Assembly: GCA_050084515.1 (NCBI GenBank)
Contig: CM114271.1
Span: 44,950,001-45,014,000, forward strand
From: Blasia pusilla
Taxonomy: Eukaryota > Marchantiophyta > Marchantiopsida > Blasiales
Reading direction: 5' to 3'
DNA length: 64,000 nt
Shown here: positions 26,280 to 38,658 of the stretch, piece by piece
Layout: each line of letters starts with the position of its first letter
Position numbering within the stretch: position 1 is the stretch's first letter
Translations under genes and position numbers: made by a program
The notes under the pieces: generated by a model
The model's input: only the letters and a program-made list of their open reading frames with translations
Databases searched by the model: none
What the model was told of the DNA's origin: nothing

Positions 26280-27130
26280 GACTCAAACATGGAGCCTTGT
26301 AAGACATACGATACAAAACTCAGCAGATGGGTCCTCGTCAGTGGTAACTCCTTGCACCACATGGTCTCTGTTCGGATTCGGCTACTAGAGAAACAGATCT
26401 ACACTGGTCAAGGCTCATCCCAAGAGAACTGTCTCTTTTGCTGCTCAATATTTCAGTCTATCATCTACATAAACCTTTGGTACGACCTACACAACCAGAA
26501 TTCCACATGGAACAAAGTCCCTTTAAAACCAGTCCCTACCAGGGTGGGTGGGAGGCTTCAGTTTCCAGCCAAAACTTCATTTTGAGTTTACTCTTTCTTT
26601 AGAGTGTTTTGGGAATAGAGAGAAATCGAGGCCACCATCAACTTTGCCGCACAAGTAGGCCAATTTTTTGGCTCGAGTGAAGACCCAAGTCTAATGAGTT
26701 GGCACCATTTTGAGTCTGAACTACTGGATTGAAGAAGGTAACACTGGATTTCTTCACATAAAATACCAATGCCACGACCGATACCTCAAGCATATGGATT
26801 CTGTGGTGGAAGCCACCAACATGATCACAAGCTCCCCAAGCTTGATCCAACACCAATTTAGCTCACCAGCACCAACCTTCTCACAGAAACTGCCATTCTT
26901 CTCCAGCCTCCACCAACCACAAAAACACTGTTCTTTATAGGCTAATTTGGCTATCCATTTGCAACCGTCGTTGAGACTCAAAAGTGGAGTCCTGTGAAAC
27001 AAAAGAGAATGCTTAGGAATCAGTGCCAGGAAGATTAAGCTTCCCAAGAGGACATAACATTGCCACACACATGGAGAGAATTATTTTCAAGTTTACATTG
27101 CAATCATCAGGATGTAGTTGCGGTCTACAT
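26280..27130. repeat. diverged repeat family shared with 29.7 kb
   Basis: The segment GAGACTCAAAAGTGGAGTC followed by an AAACAAAAGAGAA block and CCAGGAAG (about 26970-27060) is matched loosely at 26285-26340 and at 29725-29800, the latter just beyond the 3' end of the cyclin pseudogene. The similarity extends to a CACACACATGGAGAG...TATTT stretch. No coding gene is recognisable here, although ORFs exist on the minus strand (26754-27068). Confidence 0.4.
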
Positions 27131-28340
27131 GCTGGAGGTAATCAAGGCATCTGCCGGCGGATGCGAAAGTAACTAACATTATCAGTCCGAGGAAGTAAGT
27201 ATGACATGGCTGTAGATGCATGTTATATCTTCTCTCAACTGTGTGCTGTCCAAGAGACACTTCACCATAGTAACTGGACGGTTCAGTTTGTGACACGCGA
27301 TCAAACTAAATGAACCAAAATTTTGCTATCCCAGTATGAACTATGCTTGATCCACCACGAATGTCCTGATCTGCGGAAAGAGATATATCTTCATATCCTC
27401 CGAGACTCATCAAAGAGAAGGCATGCATCACCTTTCCTAAATCTTGGTATCCAAAAATTGATGCGGGCATCTTACCACAGATTTTGGTGTGGGTGTCCTG
27501 TTTTCTTGCAAGTGTCCCAAAGGCCAAAGCTTCCCTGTGAGTCAAAACTTCCAATGAGATCTTGAGTGCTTTCCGAATTTGAAATGGTGGCTACCGATCA
27601 TGAAGTAGTGCAGTTGTAGACAAGTTTTAAAAAGAAATAGAAAAAGCAAAAGCAAAAGCAAAGAAGAACACATCAATCACCTCTACAACTGAATCGACCC
27701 AGCCACAGAGCTCTTACCTCATCCTTGTTGATGCCAAACACGGCCCAAAGAACTAAAACGCCTGCCGCACCAGTTTATCCACACTGCGAATCATCCAGAA
27801 GTTTCTTTGAGATGCAACCAGGCTCTGATGGAAGAGACACTCGATGCCATCCAAGCTCCTGCGATCTGTGAGGCAGAAAGAAGAGAACCAGACATTCATT
27901 GTCAACTAGACACAATATTGCCAACACATTTCTAGGTGAGAACCTGTACTGGATAAGCAGTGACTATCCTGGCCTTGTAGACAGATCATACTCATAAACT
28001 AGTGCTTGCAGTAACCTTGCGCCCTCATTGGTCGGTGCTAGCCTTGAAGGGGGAGAGAATGAACAAATACGTTTGTTGTCCGCGGGGGCCCTGCAGGCCC
28101 ATGGGACTAGAGGGTTTGGAACGGCCCTAGAGTAAGAAGTAACACAAGTACCCTACGTGAGGAGAGGGAAACTGTAATCAGCGGTGCCTGTACTAGCCTG
28201 GCGAGCATAGAGCTAGAGCACTGGTAGCAGGGAGAGAACTTACCGGCAAGAGTAATGCAGGAAATACCGGAGCACACTCCATGTCAAGCTACATTGCCGT
28301 GCCACCAATTACCTCCACTTTGGAATCTCACGAGAACACC
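27131..28340. other. intergenic, no gene recognised
   Basis: Short ORFs on both strands without domains; a small (AAAAGC)n-like tract lies near 27640-27660. Confidence 0.35.
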
Positions 28341-28349
28341 AAATTGAAT

Positions 28350-28770
28350 CCCTGCGAGGCAAAAGGATCACAGGAATTCCCGTAACCCCACCATCGTGAT
28401 AGGTATACATCCATTGTCGGTAACCAGTCCCGTTGACGGGAGCCCAACAATTTCTTATATGGGACCCGTGACCGCAATGTACACATCTATAGTAGGTACC
28501 CAGTTCCGCTAACGGGAATCCCAGCATATCATTATGTGGGGCGGGTGACTGTAATATGTTTCCATCAATCGTAGGCACCATACTACCCTGACGAATACCA
28601 GCGAATTTCTATATGGGACCGGTGACTGTAATATGTACACAACTATAGTAGGTACCCAGTTAGCCTGACGGGGATCCCTGCAAATTATTAGATGGGATCC
28701 CTGACTGGAATATCTATAACATCTGTCCCTGTTCAGCTGACGAGGAAACCCTGCAAATTACGTTGGACCA
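28350..28770 (+). repeat. tandem array, period about 77 bp
   Basis: A unit built of GTAGGTACCCAGT...TGACGGG...TATGGGAC..GTGACTGTAATATGT recurs. Anchor positions 28417, 28492, 28571 and 28648 are 75, 79 and 77 bp apart, with further degenerate units at both edges. Non-coding minisatellite. Confidence 0.75.
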
Positions 28771-28909
28771 TAAAGAGGGACCCCAGAGCCCTTTTGCTGC
28801 GCTGGAACAAATTCCGTCTCACGAACACTTCCTTCACCTAAAGAACGGCACCTGCTTCGGACTCAATGGCCAGCCCATCAACCGTTCCGGCTCCAGCACA
28901 CGGCCTCTC

Positions 28910-29600
28910 TCTTATCTACTACAATGCAAGCAATCCTTCACCGCTTTCATGGGATTTTCTCTCCTTCAAATGGCGAACAACCAACCAGAAATCACCCCCT
29001 TCGTTCTCTCTGAAGACACTTTTCCTGCACACCATCATCATTCGATTGTGGAATACTTCCACCCTTCCAGCTTTTTGAACTCTGCCATCTTCACTTGAGA
29101 AGACCACAGCTGCGAGAGAGACTAATATCCCCCCTAGGGCACATTACCCTCTCCTGTACTATGCATTTAATCCTTCACCGTCTCCATGGGATTTCACTTC
29201 TTCAGACGGCAACCAAACAACCACAAATTATCACGCCCTTCGTCCGTTCTGAAGCCACTCTTCGTGTACACCATCAACATTCGATCGTAGCATATTTCAG
29301 CCCTTCAAGCTTCCCGAACTCTGCCATCATCGCTTGGGAAGACCACAGCTGCGACAGAGACTACTACCACCTCTACAGCACATTTAACTCCCTCATATCT
29401 ACTATGCATGTAATCCTCCAACGTTTCCATGGGATTTCACTTCTTCAAACGGCAACCAAACAGCCACAAACCACGCCCTTCGTCCGTTCTCAAGGCACTC
29501 TTCGTGTACACCATCACCACTCAATCGTGGAATATCTCCAACCTTCCAGCTTCCCGAACTGTGCCACCATCACTTGGGAAGACAACAATTGTGATATGGT
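28910..29600 (+). repeat. tandem array of three about 240-bp units
   Basis: The block CCATGGGATTT...CCCTTCGTCCGTTCT...CACCATCA...CGATCGT...TTCC.GAACT..GCCA.CAT...TTGGGAAGACCACAGCTGCGA occurs three times. Anchors CATGGG are at 28948, 29185 and 29428, giving periods of 237 and 243 bp. A long plus-strand frame (29095-29691) is open through two units, but it follows the repeat and shows no known domain. Confidence 0.8.
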
Positions 29601-29856
29601 CATCAACCTTATCTCGAGCCACCACCGACTCGTTCGAGCTGAAGGCAACTCTTCTCAAGGTAACAACAACCAACATCACACTGCGCTTTGAAGCCCAAGT
29701 CTTCGGGCCATTCACACGTGTTCTTGGAACTCACACAAAAGTGACACATTGAAGTCTTGTTGACCCGAATAAAAGAGAACGGGTCCCAGGAAGGTTAGCC
29801 TTTCCAAGACGAAGAGAGATGGCTCACACAAATACACACATGAAGTATTTACAGCC

Positions 29857-30885
29857 TCAGACTATAGCCTCCACAGGCATGTTGTCGTCCTCGAAGTGCG
29901 CCAGGGATAAGTTGGGGAACGGGAGCAACGCCACACCACCATAATTGCGCTTAATGTACTTCTCTTTTATCGCATGGAGTTTGTGATCCCTCAAATTCAC
30001 CTGAAGATGAAGATCCTGAATCACCGTAGTGCAAATTCAAAGATCAGACGAGCGATATCCGGAGACTTGCCATAAGGTTTCACTCCACGGAAGGCTCGTA
30101 CAGTTGAGGGTAATCCTGGCGACGAAGATCGTTGACGCAACGACGAGAGATGGCAAGAAACGCGCGAATCGGTAGTCCAGTAGGGTAATTTTTGCAAGGT
30201 ACTCAACCATACATTTTAGCTGGGGAGCAGACGGCCGATACTCGACCTGTGCGGGTCCGGTGAAGCTCCTCAGGAAGCTCCGTGCGGTAGGATTGCTCAG
30301 CTCAAAATGAATCCCCGCAAGAACTTGCTTCTCTTGCTCCACAATCGCATTGCAATCACGGTCGTTATGCCCTGCTCCCAAAAAGTCCCCCAACGCGGGA
30401 GTCACCCTCCGATTCTCTTCGTACTTTGCGGCAAGGAATAGACAACACATTCCTAATGACTGCGAGGAAGTGCTTTTGACGATGTGGAACACGTCGATTG
30501 GGACGTAACGATCGACACAAGAAACTGCAAGTCGACTTCCTCCGCTACGCTCACGAGCCAGTTGATCATGTTAGCTCTCTGTTTGGAGTTTATTTCCAGT
30601 TGCGAGTTTGGAGGCGCCGTACAGGCGGTGTGGATGATGGCGGGCCTCCGAGTCAGCCGCTCTTGCATGTGGAGATGGTCGTAGATATCAGCGGCATGTG
30701 AGCTCTCTTGCGGCGAAGCATTTCCCTCTCGCCACCTCAAAACACGGGAGAATCGAGGCCGACACCAACCGCCACTCTTGGAGGCACATTCTCGCGGTTT
30801 CCTCTTGTACCTCTTCTATTGCTGCTGCCATGCACACTCGTGGACTCCACTGGGGGCACCGCAAGGGCAAGATTACGACTCGCAC
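29857..30885 (-). pseudogene. A-type cyclin, intronless broken copy
   Basis: Cyclins activate cyclin-dependent kinases; A-types act in S phase and G2/M. On the minus strand the copy reads AADIYDHLHMQE and NMINWLVSVAEEVDL (about 30715-30530), then in another frame VSCVDRYVPIDVFHIVK, LFLAAKYEE, QEKQVLAGIHFEL, PTARSFLRSF, YLAKITLLDY and FLPSLVVAS (30530-30110). This covers both cyclin folds. About ten codons (the usual VPDTLYLT stretch) are missing near 30525-30530, shifting the frame. A TGA at 30037-30039 then cuts off the tail, which stays readable (KLHAIKEKYIKRNY...) to a stop at 29857-29859. Plant cyclin genes normally have several introns. None interrupts this copy, suggesting a processed retrocopy. 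The 5' end is uncertain. Confidence 0.85.
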
Positions 30886-30965
30886 GGTTACACAAATTGA
30901 TCAAGGCAACATGCCTCCTCCGTTTCTGTTCCCTTCTATCTTCTCTCTCCCAACTCCGATACAAA

Positions 30966-31085
30966 GCCGGACATTCCTCTCCAGCTTCCATGGCCTCACC
31001 TCCCTCGCTCTTCTCTCTCATCTTCGATAAAATGCCGGACATTAATGCCTCTCGAGCTTCCATGGCCTCACCTCCCTCGCACGCC
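30966..31085 (+). repeat. short tandem duplication, about 70 bp
   Basis: GCCGGACATT occurs at 30966 and 31034, and AGCTTCCATGGCCTCACCTC at 30983 and 31055. The offsets (68 and 72 bp) differ by a small indel. Confidence 0.7.
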
Positions 31086-31089
31086 CTTG

Positions 31090-31740
31090 TACAGCTAGGA
31101 GCTGGGCGCTAAGGGCTCTCGATAGACCAAGAACTTAGAGCCTTTATGGCTCTGGTCCTCCTCAACGCCCCCTACCCACCCGTCATCCCACCCCTGACCC
31201 GCTATCACCCACTCCCCGAATAGGCCGGAAGAGTACTTCCGGCCGAGTAACTATATATCCGCCCTCTGGGGCGGATATATAGGGTCGGATATCCGCGGCG
31301 GGTCGGCCCGCACCCATGTACCCATCCCACCCATATACGTTCTCCATGTGCCGCGATGCCATTGCATATGGGCATGCGAATGGCCTTGGCGGTTCGGCGA
31401 AAGAATTGTGTTCATGTTTGGATTACCTTCTTCATTTATCCACGCTCCAAGTTTTGGATGGAGGCTCGATCCTAGCAGCAACCAATGAGTTGCCTCCAAG
31501 TCTCCAAAGTCGATCCCCACCTTCTTTGTGTGACAAAGAGTTGGGTCATAAGGATGAACGGTGTAGATTTGGGTTAGTTTAGATCCAACCGTCTAGTAGC
31601 TTTGAATGACCTTCTTCAATTTCGAGATTGACGCCTCACTTTTGCAACTGGCGAGCAGGGAGTGAGCGCAGTTTCAGCGCCGCAGCCTAAGGGAGACTCA
31701 GGGCACCAGGACGGCTACCTTCAGTTTTATTTTCTCTTTA
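31090..31740. other. intergenic, no gene recognised
   Basis: Short ORFs without domains. A GCGGATATATA inverted pair lies at about 31257-31282. Confidence 0.35.
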
Positions 31741-31744
31741 CCTA

Positions 31745-32165
31745 GTTGGAATACCTTCCGAGGGAGATCGGGCAAAGACGCAAGTTACTCGTTCATGTTA
31801 GAGGCAGGGCGGGTTCCGATTTTACCACAGTGTTTTTCACGAATGGTTCGCGCGTTTTGGCGACTCTGACAGAAAGGCGAACTCGGTGGCGTTCAAAGGC
31901 AAACTTGAATACATAAAGACGAATGTAAATCATCTCAATCGCGGAGGTTGATTTGGAATACTTTCCGTTTATAAGTTTGCCCGAATGTACAGAGCAATAT
32001 CGTTCGTGTTGGAGAATGGAGAAGATTACGTATCTTTTTTTCTGGAATGATTCTCTCGATTTGGTGGTTCACAAATGAAGGCAAACGTGGTGGCAAACTT
32101 GATTAGAGCTCAGCAACTTTGAATCGTCTTAATCACGGAGGTGCATCTGGAATACTTTCCGCCGT
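31745..32165 (+). repeat. tandem repeat, three anchors of about 200 bp
   Basis: TGGAATACYTTCCG occurs at 31747, 31954 and 32148. The intervals (207 and 194 bp) share ordered pieces: TCGTTCGTGTT or TCGTTCATGTTAGAG, GGCGAACTCGGTGGC or GGCAAACGTGGTGGC, and ATC..CGGAGGTTGAT or CACGGAGGTGCATC. The 12-bp anchor is the same motif that recurs through 37-48 kb. Confidence 0.7.
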
Positions 32166-32381
32166 TGAGGTATGCTCGAATATTCACTCTCGTCACTTTT
32201 TTAATTATTCTTTGCCGTTCACTATAGTTCCGTCCCTATTGCACATGACAAGTTCTTTTAGGCTGCCTTTGCACTGTGTGATCTGTAGCCACGGAGTCCA
32301 TATGAAGTCCTCACTATGTGTGGTACTTGTGATTTTCTCCCCCAACTACCATGCCTTTTACTACTGACTTTTTATAAGATC

Positions 32382-32512
<131 letters not shown>

Positions 32513-32514
32513 AT

Positions 32515-35040
32515 CTCTCGGCCTTGACTCGACGGCCTTGCTCGACTCAGACGTGGCTTGGTCGCTCACAATAGTCAGAGAATTCAGAGCACTTAGATCC
32601 AGCTTGATCAACTGAGACATAGCTTGCTCGACGTAGAAGTAGATGGCTTCCTTCACCTACAAACGTTATCAAGATCTATGGACAGAGACGTACTCGCCGG
32701 AGTGCTATGTTAAACGCACAAACCATACTGCGCAGTCCCTTGGAGAAAGCTCACGCTTCTTTGAGGTTTCTTCCGTATTGATCCGGGATGCCCACTCCAT
32801 TCCATTCCATCAAGCTCCATTCCAGTCCATCATGTACTCAGCAGGGCGGTAGTATCGGAAATGATTTCTGCAAACCTGGAAGTTGAAACAGAGAAGTCAG
32901 AGAAATCTCGGATGCTTCTAGATTCCATTCCTTGCCAAGCTACATAGAACGAAATAAGGCTGATTCGCGATCCAGGCTGCATCTGAATCTCATCCTCGAT
33001 TCGCCGTCACTCCCAGCTGATTATGTTATGATTTCAGGCTCTGTAATCCATAACCTCACGAATCATGTCCAGGTTTTCCGACCATCGTCTAAACTTGTTC
33101 GAGTTTCTAAACTTCTAGGTTGCTTAACACTCACTAATGGAGCCTCCAGGACTTCTACGGCACACTCCCAATGAGAGCGAATGAGCTCAAGAAAGATCGG
33201 GGAGGAAACAGACGCCCCTGTTCTCGCGATTCCGCTAACGAGCATCCATGTACCACATGGCTACAATTGGTAATATGTTATGTGGAATATTGCGACATAT
33301 CTACACAAAGCGTGCATATGGAATCCTCGGAAGCGGATGATAACTCTCGCTTTGTGACACGAATGAGATGGAGAGGTGTCGCTTAACTGTTTCGACGGAG
33401 CTCGAAATCATGAGCCTTCCACCAGTGCTACAACGTCACAGTTTGGGAAGTCCGCAGTCGCGGCAATACATGCCTTAGCTTTGAGTAGTAGACGGTACAA
33501 GACCTCAAAAATCCAAGGGGTTTGAGAAGAAACAACCTGTCCCGCCTACACTTTTACACTACACAAACGAGTGCAAGCACAATAATAAGTCTGTTGTTCC
33601 TTGTGCATCACTTGCACAATGACGTCATCGCTTGCACAATGACGTGTTTAGCAATCCAAAGCTTCGATTCGATTATCATCTTTCCAAAGCTCTGGAAGCA
33701 GCGGTGAAATCAATCTTAATTACACTGCTGTCCATGTATCGTGGAAGTGCAGGAAGATATCCAGCTTCTTCCCACCATATCTTTTCATGCTTATCCTTCC
33801 CAATTGCCAGGGTCAGCATATTTCCATGTAAAGCATCGCCCGATTTGACACAGCTAGCTATAGGCCATAGGATAGTTTTATGGAATTTTCTTGATGAATA
33901 TCGAATGATTAACCAAGCGGTTGCAAGGACTTTTGAATATATTTCAGAAACTGTAGCAATTTGCGTTCTTATGAGCGTGCCTCTTATGAGTCACCTGGCC
34001 CCCGAGAAGCGTGTAGGAAGGAAGTTAGATTCTTGTGAACCGTGGGAGCTTCCTTCTCTAGGCTTACTACAGTATATGACTACTGTAGCTACCCTGGGCC
34101 CGAGATGAAACCCTACAGTCCAGACTCCGCTTTATATTGAAGTAATTGTTGGATCTTCATTCGGACTTGTTAGACTGTTCCCACATTTCAATGGAGGTCG
34201 AAACCTGAGATGGAGGACCACCAGAGGTAGGCGTACCGGATGAAAGAGAGTTGGGTCCGCCGTATCTCTCTCCGCCCAACGCCTTGGAGAATTCCACGCT
34301 GGTTTACTTTATGTTTTTAATATACACATGTCAGGTTGGGAGTGGTGGAATGGAAGATTGCTCTATAGCAGATTTTAATGATGAACCTCTCAAATTACCA
34401 ATCAACCAGGCGACCAACAGACCTTGTTCGTTTGAATTGCACGTCTACATTTTTTCACGTAAAAATGCTACAGCATCCATTCACTTTAGACGCCAAATCC
34501 TCAATTAGTCATTATTCCACCATCGCGCTCTCATCTTCTTCCCTCTCTGCCATGATATCCCAAACATGGCATGTTATATCCCTTGCAGATAAAAACTACC
34601 AACATTGAATGACTTCGTCTTGCTATGCAATCTCAGATTCGGGCAGGCATAGACAACGACTCATCACTACCCATACATACCCAGAACCAACAACTTTTAG
34701 GAGGCACATTTGCAGTACTTACATGATGAGGGGAATTTAAGGGCAAGTCCAAGATTTGGACAAGAAGGAGTTGGCCTTGGTAAAGGATAAAGAACCTGTA
34801 AAAAACTCCATATCTTCAGTAGAGTAATCCTCCATGGTATTCCACAAAATATTGTATCCCTGCCCTACGCTCCTCCACCAGGTGCATATCCCCTTCTGAA
34901 TTCTCTTCATTCACCAAATAAACTTGGCAAATAAATATATTGATAGAGAAAGATCCACTAACAAAAACAAACACCAATTAAATATTGTGTCACATGAAAG
35001 CCATAAAATTCACAGATAAGAATTTCGTGCCTAACTTTTA
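32515..35040. other. intergenic, no gene recognised
   Basis: ORFs up to 158 codons (33632-34108 plus) show no domain or conserved pattern. Base composition is mixed. Confidence 0.35.
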
Positions 35041-35086
35041 ACTAGAGCATTCTAATCCAACAAGACCTCTTGCGGCATTTCCTTCA

Positions 35087-35200
<114 letters not shown>

Positions 35201-35823
35201 TGGCTACGACATGCACTACTTAATGAGTACAGTCTCTCTCTGATGGGTGCACTATCCACCTAGATATCTAATGAATCTCGCCTTCGGTCTAGATTCCCTA
35301 CAAAAGATGAACATATTCTCAACATGATTGAATTAGCACCAAACGTGAACCAGTTGTAGATGAATTTTTTGTCTAATCGGATGACATATAACAGTCATTG
35401 TTTTAGGTTCTATTAACTCCTGACCACACAGGTAGTTTAGGTGGCTACTTGCTAAGCTTCAACTGATTGTACATTTTTTCGGACCCTTTGCCTGATTTTT
35501 CTCCTCTTTTATATTGATACACAACTTTTAGTAAGATGGTTTAGGGAGGAATGGAAGGCATTTGAGTTTTGAAACCAAGGGAGATTTTAGAAGAATACCA
35601 AGGTTTAAGAATAAATTTCACATCAAACATTTAGTGGGAATGTTCATTGCCCAGAACTAGTGGGTCTTGTTAGGTTTTATCCCTTTGGAACATGTTAATG
35701 TCATGGTTTGAGATACTTTATTGAATGTGTTTCAAGAGTGCCTTTCCCATGTCTACTCCGACCTCAGTTTCCACCCGGGTAGTTTGTGGCGTTGCATTGG
35801 GGGAAAATACCTATTGGAGGTAG

Positions 35824-38658
35824 TTGCATGACGGCGCAAAGTGGATGTGTCTAGTTTGTAGTTGCATTTACTGTGCAAAGAACAAAACAAAGTGCAATCA
35901 GCACTTAACTAAGAAGCACCCTCACCTACACCCAAGTTACTTAGTATCTTTGGAAAATGCAGGTAGGCATCTTGACGACCGTGTGAAGGGCCGTAAGAGG
36001 AACATTAGTGAGAAGCAGAGAGAGAAAGATTTGATGAGAAAATCAGGAGATGCTATCGGGCGTTTAGAAAAGATGAAGAGGGAAAAATTATACACATTTA
36101 GACAACATTGGTCTGAGACATGGTTGACAATGGAACGAGATCCTGTCATCCCACACTTGTTCAATAAGCCAGCATTGTTGGCTTTAATGGAGTGTGATCT
36201 CCCCAAGTGCCTTGGTATCCAAGATTGGGATGACTTATTGGATAGAGAAAAGTATGACATGTGTCTTGTGAAAGTACGAGAGTGCGGTGAAAGCAATTTG
36301 ATGATGGATGTGATCGTCTTAGCATGCTTGGTTGCCATTGAGAGAGCTAGTAAACATGGTTCTGCAAACCAGATTGGGAGGGGGAAGAATTACTTTCTTC
36401 ATTTGGAGTCGGTGAAGAAACTTTGGGGAGTAGAGGAAAAGAAAGAGGGAGTGTGTTTGGGTGTGCTTCCTGCCATTTTTAAAGATGACAGATCTCAGCA
36501 ATTGAAGGAGAGACAAGCTTGGATTTCTCAAAAGAAACAAAACTTAATGGCTTGGCTTGAAAGAGATCAAGCCAAGTACTCGGATTTCATGGCTAGGCAA
36601 CAATAGAATGAATGGTTGGAGAGAAGAAACTTGGAGGAGGTCAAAGAGGTTTGCAAAAAAAGAGCTTCCAAGTATGTCCCAAGGGAGAAGAAGGATGTAG
36701 ATTTAGATTGGTCTAGGAGGAATGTACATAAATCTACATTAGGGAGTAGCTCTAGCAAACCACCTCCCACCTCTCAAGGAGATGAATGTGATGATATAAG
36801 TGACTTTCAAGTTTTGCGCCCAAAGAGGCGAAGTAAGTTGGCTTGTAAGCCTATTGTTGAGAAGTTTACAGCAAGGAGTGTAGAAGATTTTGGTGAGAGT
36901 AGGGAGGACCATATTGGTTTGACGCATGTGGAAGAAGTTAGAAAGGTCAGAGTGCGCACGAGATCTATGGGAGGTGACTCTTGCTCCAAGGTTGGGCTTC
37001 CACATGTACCCAAGTCCTTGAAGAAGAGAGAGAAAAGTATATCGGGTACTGCCCCTTCTTCTTCCCCTATTGAGACCCCTTGTGTGATGGTTGAAGACCG
37101 GGTTGGTCTAGATTTTCCACCATGTACTACTAATACACAAGAAACTATTCCAGCACCTGGGAGTTGTGATGTGTCCATTGGCCCTTCATGTGTCGAGATG
37201 AACCTTCCACAAGGAGAAATCTTGAAGGGTAGCTCTTATGTGGTCGGGGAATATGTTGGTGAGTCTCCTCCCTCACATGAAGAGACTTTACTTTCAGCTG
37301 GAGCACCAGAAGTTGTTAGTGGAATATCTTATAGTGGTGCAGTGATGGAAAGTATCCCAACCAGTGTGTGTGATGGTGGTGGTATTGGTTCTTTGTGTGT
37401 TGAGATTCAAGGACAGATAATTAAGGGTAGCTCTCATTTGGATGGGGAACATGTTGGTGAGTCTCCTCCCTTGCATACAGAGACCTTAGTTTCAGTTGGA
37501 CTACCAGAGGTTGGCCTTGGAGTACCTTCTCTTGCTGCAATTCTAGAAGGCATTCCAGCTACTGTGCGTGGTGGTGGTGGTGGCATTGGAGCTTCCCGTG
37601 TTGAGTTGGATCTACATGATAGCTCTCATGTGGATGGGGAATGTGTTGGTGAGTCTGCTCCCTTGCATGTAGACATTGTAGATTCAATTGGAGTTTTGGA
37701 GGCAAGTCTCGGAATACCTTTTAGTGTTGCAGGTTTGGAGAAAGGCATTCCAGCAATTGGATGTGGTGGTGGTGGGGATGATGGTGAGATTGGAATTACC
37801 AGAGGTGATATTCTAGAAGGTATTCCGAGCTTGGTGAAAGTTTCATCAGAGATGTTGGAGGGTGATTTGGAGGGAATGGCACGAGCTCATAGAGTGGACG
37901 ATTTAGGAGATGTTGGCGTTGACACTGTGGGTATTGTAGAGACTTTGTGTGGCCAAGTGGGATGCATAAATGATAGTATATCCCATATCTCTACACCTGA
38001 TGTTTTCTTTACCCCCGTTGGTAGTGCTTTGGATTGTCATGAGACATCCAAAGGGGGTTTGGCTGGTGATGATGGTGATCCTATTGTTGGAGGTTCATCC
38101 ATTGAGAGACCTTCTACCCATGACCTTTTTTCTTTGAGGAAAAATCTTTTGAAGGTTGGTTCTTCATATGTACCAAGAAGTAGAAAGGGAAAGAAGAGGG
38201 TTTCAATGGAGAATGGAGAGGAGGATAATATACACGGTGGGGGCTTCGCTTCATTGGATGATATGGATTCCATTGATCAAATTTCTAATAGCCAGATTCT
38301 AAGAGATCTCCATGAGATCAACGGTGAGTGGTTTATTCCTCCACCCACGAGCCAAGTAGCTGATGCTGCCGAGTGCAGGGAGGTGGAAAGAGATTTGCCA
38401 AATGCCTCCCAACTTGATATCACTCAAATCATGGCGGAGTCAAACATGGAACTTCTTGTGGGTGACATGGACATAAGGCCCAAAAATATTCCACGACACA
38501 CGGGTTTATCTCCCACTATGGAGGAGTGTAGAGAACTAGGGAAGACAAGGTCCGAGGTCCTTCAAGATATGTTGGCTACACCACCCACTCGACGATGGGC
38601 AAAAAGGAAAAATGTATATGGCAAATCAATAATGGGGCGAAAGCGGCGTAAGAATTAG
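35824..38658 (+). pseudogene. zinc-finger ORF with internal repeats, one in-frame stop
   Basis: A single reading frame of about 945 codons, interrupted only by TAG at 36604-36606 (between ARQQ and NEWLERR, probably from CAG). The N-terminus has a BED-like finger, CLVC then 14 residues then HLTKKH (C-x2-C-x14-H-x4-H). A basic and then mixed helical region of about 230 residues follows, then a basic segment, Gly/Val/Glu-rich repeats (37231-37800) and a very basic end (GRKRRKN). No ATG starts the frame: a TAG lies just before 35824, so the first exon may be upstream, with AG at 35822-35823 as splice acceptor. BED fingers are common in DNA-transposon proteins, and the transposase relic lies 1.8 kb downstream on the same strand. 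I infer an accessory protein of that element. Function unknown. Confidence 0.6.
37231..37800 (+). repeat. in-frame repeats of 66 and 64 codons within the zinc-finger ORF
   Basis: Units start at 37231, 37429 and 37621 with AGCTCTYATKTG, then a GGGGAA..TGTTGGTGAGTCT block. Each encodes SS.V.GE.VGES.P.H.ET, then a GIP-type segment and a GGGIG run. Spacing (198 and 192 bp) keeps the frame, and the protein pattern is better kept than the DNA, suggesting past selection on the protein. Confidence 0.75.

Noticed and set aside
26754-27068. Minus-strand 104-codon ORF as a membrane protein
   Set aside because: Hydrophobic patches but no conserved pattern, and the DNA belongs to a repeat family.
28350-28770. 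CRISPR array
   Set aside because: Units about 77 bp, repeats diverged throughout with no constant repeat and unique spacers; plant nuclear context.
29095-29691. 198-codon plus-strand ORF as a gene
   Set aside because: It follows the 240-bp tandem repeat; the encoded units are simply the repeated DNA and show no domain.
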